From assembly GCA_025351205.1 (NCBI GenBank), contig JANXWI010000074.1:1-19387 (forward strand): 19,387 nt of DNA, in the 5' to 3' direction. Of the stretch, positions 15,941-19,387 are shown one piece after another. The notes beneath the pieces were generated by a model that did not search any database, was not told the DNA's origin, and saw nothing but the letters and a program-made list of their open reading frames with translations. The position numbers and the translations under genes were made by a program. Source of the DNA: Deinococcus sp. (GTDB lineage: Bacteria; Deinococcota; Deinococci; Deinococcales; Deinococcaceae). Position 1 is the first letter of the stretch; each line of letters opens with the position of its first letter.

Positions 15941-18748
15941 ATGGTGCTACACGTTCTGGGGCACGTTCATCTGACCCGGCGGGAAGAAACTGTTCCGGTC
16001 TCCAGCAAGGCCGCCGCCCTGCTGACCTACCTGTGCCTTGAGGGCCTGGCGCACCACCGTGAGCACCTGGCCGAACTGCTCTGGAACACGCCCGACCCGC
16101 TGCGCAACCTGCGCGTGGAACTGGCGAGACTGAAGCGCGACGACGTGGCGCATTTTCCGGAACGCCAGCCGATGCTCGCCTTCCGGGCACCGCTGGACCT
16201 GAGCGCCTGGCTGTCGGCGGCTCCGGAGGTCCAGGGCGAGCAGCTGCTGCCCTGGCTGTCGAAGCTGCGGGGGCTGCCGCTGAGCGGCCTGGAAGACCTG
16301 GGCAGCCAGCGCTACCAGCAGTGGCTGGAGGGCCAGCGCTGGGCCATCATCGAGCAGGTCGAGCGCACGCTGGGCACGGTACAGAGTCGACTGGCGCGCG
16401 CAGGGCAGCAGGTCCTGGCCCGGCAGGTCCGGGCGCGCGCCGAGCAGCTGGGCCTGCGTCTGCCGAACACCGACCCGGATGAAGCCGGAACGAACGCCAC
16501 CGGAATGGACGGTGCTGGAATGAACGGAATTGAAAGACACGGGACTGGGCTGCACGGAACTGGGCTGCACGGGACTGAGCAGCACGAGACTGAGCAGCAT
16601 AGGAGTGGGCAGCACGTCATCGAGATGCACGGCACCGAAGCGGGCGGAACTGGAGCCCGCGATATTGGAAGACACGGCACTGGAACACACAGCACTGGAA
16701 TACACAGCACTGGGCCGAACGGCGTGGGGCCGGGCACGACTTATCCGAATGGCCCCGAACGGGATGGTGCTGGGCCTGACAGCGCGGGCGAAGCCAGTGC
16801 AAGGCTGCACCAGACCGCTTCCACTCAGACCGCCCCACCGGGCCAAAAAACCGACGCGCTGCCCTGGGAGTGCGTCTGGGAGGAGCAGCGTCTGCTCGCG
16901 CCACTGTTGGAGCGCTCCACTTCGCCGCAGCTGCTGCTGCTGTACGGACGCGTCGGCAGCGGCAAACGCACCCTGCTGCGGCAGAGCGTGGTAGGCAGCG
17001 GCTGGCACCTGATCCAGCTCCAGGCCCCGGTGCAGCAGGCGCTGTTTCAGGAGGCGCTGGCGCAGCAGCTGAACCGGCTTCTTCCAGCCCAGCCCGGAGA
17101 TGGTCAACCCGGAACAGGGGGGCAGCGGGCGGCAACTCGGGCCACCGACGGGCCGCCTTCAGGGCCGCTCCTGTACAGACCAGGCCGCGCCGACGACGGC
17201 CTGATCAACCTGGCAAGCAGCCTGCGCCGCAGCGGCCTGAAACTGGTGATCGCAGTCCACAACGCCCTTCTCGGTCAGTCATGGCTGCCCGGTCTGGTCC
17301 ACTTCCTGCTCGACCTGCCACTGCCGCTGATCCTGGTGCTGTCGGAAACCCTGCCTGCGAGGCTGGAGGCGGTGGCCGAACAGGTGGCCTCCGTCGATGC
17401 CCAGCGGGTGACCCGGCTCCAGATGTCGCCGCTCAGCACCCAGATGGTGCTGCGGGCCTGGGAACAGCAGCCCGGAGAGGGTTTGCCGGGCCAGCCAGCA
17501 GGGCCGGATGACCAGACGCTGGCGAGGGCGGCGCGGCTGATCCAGCGTTCCGAGGGCTGGCCGCTGCATGCCCAGGCGCTGTATCGGCAGTCGCTTCATG
17601 AGTCGGCCCATGCGTTGTCAGCCCAGTTGACATCAGCCCGGCTGCTGTCAGCCCAGTTGTCATCAGCCCAGTCGCCATCAGCCCAGTCGCCATCAGCCCA
17701 GCCACGGGAGCCGTTCTGGCCCGCCTCCCAGGCCAGCCTGCCCGAAGACGTGCTGAGTGCCCTGCTCGGCGAGGTGGCGGCCCTGCCCGCCGACGCGCGG
17801 CACCAGCTGGCACGGCTGAGCCTGATCCACACGGGATTTGACCGGGAACTGGCGGAGCTGCTGAATGGTGGCGCTCGACAGGACGGTTCCCAGACGCTGC
17901 TGTACGCTGCCCAGCAGGGCCTGCTGGTACCGGCTGCCGGGCACGAACACGTCCTGCTGCCCAGCCTGCACTACCGCAGCGACGACCAGACCCGCTGGCT
18001 GCAATTTGGCAGCGAGGCCCTGCGGGTGGCGCTGGCCGGATCGCTGACGGGCCTGGAGCGCCAGGCGGTGCGGCAGACGCTGGCCCGCTTCTTTCTGGAA
18101 AGCCGCCCGGCCCTGAGCCTGTACTACGCCCGCAAGGCTGGCCTGGCAGACATGGCGGCTCAGGCGGTGCAGGCGCTCGCAGAGCAGAATTCAGCTGCCG
18201 GGCGGCCCGGCGCGCTGGAACCGACCTCTTCCGGGGCAATCCGGGCCGCCGCGCCCGCTGCCCTGGCCGCGTTTCGCCGCGAAACCCGCACGCCCAACAG
18301 CTACCGGGTGGCGCTCGACAGCGGCCAGCTGGAAGTCATGCGCCACGGCTGCTACGGCCCGCCGCCGCTGTTGACCCTGGGTGCCGGTGAGGTTCCGGCG
18401 GGAGATTGGAGCCTGACCGCCCGCACCGACGTGTTTCGCGCCGCACCGGAACTGGGGACGCGCCCGGCAGCGCACGCTCTGGGTCTGCGCGCCGGTAACG
18501 GCCCCCGCACCGTCTACACCGTACAGCAGACTGACGACACGGTGCAGGCTGATCTGGAGGCCTGCGGCGAGGCGGGAAAGGACCCGGCAGAGGTCTACGG
18601 CGGGGGCCTGCCTGCTGGCGAGTGGTTCACGCTGCGGGGCGTGGGCGGCGGCGGTACGCTGGAACTGAGCGTGCGGGCATTGGACGTGGCGCTCACGGTG
18701 GCCGAGCTGACCTGGGGCGGCGTCCGGGTGTTGCCGGTGCAGGGCTGA
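15941..18748 (+). CDS. SARP/AfsR-like transcriptional regulator with degenerate P-loop module, 935 aa
   Basis: The ATG at 15941 has GGGGGGA just upstream and starts at the fold boundary; the 33 earlier codons are unconserved-looking. Residues 1-70 resemble the OmpR-type winged helix of SARPs (MVLHVLGHVHLTRREETVPVSSKAAALLTYLCLE, then LAELLWNTPDPLRNLRVELARLKR). Residues 75-175 resemble a short helical BTAD-type domain (RYQQWLEGQRWAIIEQVERTL). Residues 184-283 are 20 pentapeptide repeats. Residues 305-550 look like a STAND/AAA ATPase core, but Walker A reads GRVGSGKR (336-343) with Arg instead of Ser/Thr, and the Walker B strand ends VHN (439-441) instead of acidic residues. Residues 555-587 are a second SAQxx repeat. 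Residues about 785-935 form an unrecognised beta-rich domain (SYRVALDSGQLEVMRHGCYG). It is likely a DNA-binding regulator; the target and ligand are unknown. It is divergent to the lipoprotein. Confidence 0.88.
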   Translation: MVLHVLGHVHLTRREETVPVSSKAAALLTYLCLEGLAHHREHLAELLWNTPDPLRNLRVELARLKRDDVAHFPERQPMLAFRAPLDLSAWLSAAPEVQGEQLLPWLSKLRGLPLSGLEDLGSQRYQQWLEGQRWAIIEQVERTLGTVQSRLARAGQQVLARQVRARAEQLGLRLPNTDPDEAGTNATGMDGAGMNGIERHGTGLHGTGLHGTEQHETEQHRSGQHVIEMHGTEAGGTGARDIGRHGTGTHSTGIHSTGPNGVGPGTTYPNGPERDGAGPDSAGEASARLHQTASTQTAPPGQKTDALPWECVWEEQRLLAPLLERSTSPQLLLLYGRVGSGKRTLLRQSVVGSGWHLIQLQAPVQQALFQEALAQQLNRLLPAQPGDGQPGTGGQRAATRATDGPPSGPLLYRPGRADDGLINLASSLRRSGLKLVIAVHNALLGQSWLPGLVHFLLDLPLPLILVLSETLPARLEAVAEQVASVDAQRVTRLQMSPLSTQMVLRAWEQQPGEGLPGQPAGPDDQTLARAARLIQRSEGWPLHAQALYRQSLHESAHALSAQLTSARLLSAQLSSAQSPSAQSPSAQPREPFWPASQASLPEDVLSALLGEVAALPADARHQLARLSLIHTGFDRELAELLNGGARQDGSQTLLYAAQQGLLVPAAGHEHVLLPSLHYRSDDQTRWLQFGSEALRVALAGSLTGLERQAVRQTLARFFLESRPALSLYYARKAGLADMAAQAVQALAEQNSAAGRPGALEPTSSGAIRAAAPAALAAFRRETRTPNSYRVALDSGQLEVMRHGCYGPPPLLTLGAGEVPAGDWSLTARTDVFRAAPELGTRPAAHALGLRAGNGPRTVYTVQQTDDTVQADLEACGEAGKDPAEVYGGGLPAGEWFTLRGVGGGGTLELSVRALDVALTVAELTWGGVRVLPVQG
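16490..16789 (+). repeat. Twenty 15-bp units encoding pentapeptide repeats
   Basis: Residues 184-283 of the regulator divide without remainder into 20 pentapeptides, e.g. RHGTG, LHGTG, LHGTE, QHETE, MHGTE, THSTG, IHSTG, PNGVG, RDGAG. The pattern is x-His/Asn/Asp-Gly/Ser-Thr/Ala-Gly/Glu. The DNA keeps the 15-bp period (CTGCACGGAACTGGG and relatives), with stronger identity in the middle and drift at both ends. Confidence 0.9.
17603..17701 (+). repeat. Second 15-bp array encoding SAQxx pentapeptides
   Basis: Units SAHAL, SAQLT, SARLL, SAQLS, SAQSP, SAQSP and a partial SAQ (residues 555-587) come from 15-bp repeats, two of which (17663-17677, 17678-17692; TCAGCCCAGTCGCCA) are identical. The array lies between the ATPase-like part and the C-terminal half of the regulator. 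Confidence 0.92.
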
Positions 18749-18822
18749 CCTCAAGGTGTTGCTGCTGCACTGGCCCTCACCTGGGCGGGAATTCCGCTGG
18801 TCCGTCGTTCAGGAATGGCGGC

Positions 18823-18828
18823 TATAGT
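18823..18828 (+). promoter_or_regulatory. -10 box placed for a leaderless transcript
   Basis: TATAGT (5 of 6 to TATAAT) ends 7 bases before the GTG at 18836, so transcription would begin at or next to the start codon. This arrangement is common in Deinococcus. No good -35 or Shine-Dalgarno is visible. Confidence 0.55.
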
Positions 18829-18835
18829 GGCGGGC

Positions 18836-19387
18836 GTGAGCCAGCCTGTTTCCGCCGATCTTCCAAGTTTTGTACCGCCAAAGTGGGTCAGCTGGTTGAT
18901 TGCTTTTATTCCCATCTTCCCACCGCTTTATCTAATCGCCTTCGGTTCACTGAAGCTGCTGAGAACCCTCCCGCTGACCGCCCGGTATGTGCTGTTCTTT
19001 TTTGCTTCAACGCAGCTTGTGGCCGCCCTCTTTACGCCCCGGCCCCTGCTCTCGTTGGGTCTGGCAGCGGCCCGCACCCTGTTGATCCTCGCCATGATCT
19101 CGGCGGGGGTGTATCTGCGCGACAGCCGTAATCTGAGGCCGCTGTTGTGGGGGCAGCTGGTTATTTTTGCTACCGCTTGGGGATACACCCTCCTGACACA
19201 GGGTGTTGCGGGTGTGCAGGCACGGCTGGGCCATCCTTACTACTACATCGTGTCGTTGGGACTTGTGGCCGTCATTGCACTGTGGATGGTGATTTTGTGG
19301 CGAGGAGGAAGTTTGTGGTGGCGCATTCCGGCGGGCATTCTTGCGCTCGCCACTTTTCTGGCGGCAGGAAGTCGGGGACCATTGCTG
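18836..19387 (+). CDS. O-antigen ligase/Wzy-like polytopic membrane protein (3' end outside window)
   Basis: The frame stays open from GTG 18836 to the right edge (184 codons). The GTG is chosen because of the -10 box 7 bases upstream; an in-frame ATG at 18815 would overlap that box. Six hydrophobic segments are visible at about 18-42, 48-66, 71-94, 102-121, 135-155 and 164-178. The motifs ARLGHPYYYI (129-138) and AAGSRGPLL (176-184) resemble the GHPN and SRG motifs of the Wzy_C/O-antigen ligase family. That family joins or polymerises glycan chains on lipid carriers at the outer face of the cytoplasmic membrane. Its codons use more A/T at third positions (TTT, ATT, GCT) than the neighbouring genes, a possible sign of horizontal transfer, as is common for surface-glycan genes. 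The missing second half would carry the periplasmic loop and the other key residues. Confidence 0.75.
   Translation, partial: MSQPVSADLPSFVPPKWVSWLIAFIPIFPPLYLIAFGSLKLLRTLPLTARYVLFFFASTQLVAALFTPRPLLSLGLAAARTLLILAMISAGVYLRDSRNLRPLLWGQLVIFATAWGYTLLTQGVAGVQARLGHPYYYIVSLGLVAVIALWMVILWRGGSLWWRIPAGILALATFLAAGSRGPLL

Noticed and set aside
16490..16789. CRISPR-like periodic array
   Set aside because: The units are contiguous 15-bp coding repeats with no spacers.
15947..17107. 386-aa minus-strand ORF
   Set aside because: Opposite the winged-helix and repeat portion of the regulator; only Gln/Val/Arg-rich shadow sequence.

Overview
The window looks like a piece of a Deinococcus chromosome. It is high in GC and has long spurious antisense ORFs throughout. 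It carries a three-domain L25/CTC ribosomal protein, large secreted proteins built from DUF11-type beta-sandwich modules, and a SARP-like regulator. One gene has a -10 box placed directly before its start codon, as in leaderless Deinococcus transcripts. The genus is an inference; no species is claimed.

Layout. (1) Positions 1-7650, minus strand: four consecutive genes for exported proteins, read right to left. They encode 180 aa, 678 aa, 933 aa and at least 588 aa (running off the left edge). All have signal peptides and DUF11-like modules, and the two middle ones carry calcium-loop motifs. The last two genes overlap by one base (TGATG), so they are probably translationally coupled. (2) Positions 7651-11440, plus strand: housekeeping genes ksgA (16S rRNA dimethyltransferase), a PfkB-family sugar kinase with a TTG start, and rplY (L25/CTC), followed by two strong terminators. 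(3) Positions 11795-15004, minus strand: a 1069-aa lipoprotein with Ig-like and DUF11-like modules, convergent with rplY. (4) Positions 15005-15940: a 936-base divergent intergenic region with a possible operator/promoter island. (5) Positions 15941-18748, plus strand: a 935-aa SARP/AfsR-like regulator with a degenerate P-loop and two pentapeptide-repeat linkers. (6) Positions 18836-19387, plus strand: the start of an O-antigen-ligase-like membrane protein, running off the right edge.

The most unusual feature is a recurring pattern of short tandem repeats (13-27 bp units). Five of the eight complete gene 3' ends carry such an array starting at or immediately after the stop codon: the 678-aa, 180-aa, ksgA, pfkB-family and lipoprotein genes. 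In four of them the repeated unit contains the stop codon itself. Similar arrays sit in intergenic DNA (22 bp x2, 14 bp x3, 16 bp x2). Inside the regulator gene, 15-bp units have made 20 consecutive pentapeptides and a second run of SAQ-type pentapeptides. This suggests a genome-wide tendency to create and retain small tandem duplications, possibly used at transcript ends.

Functionally, regions 1, 3 and 6 all point to cell-envelope construction. The SARP-like regulator lies divergent to the lipoprotein and is a reasonable candidate to control it.
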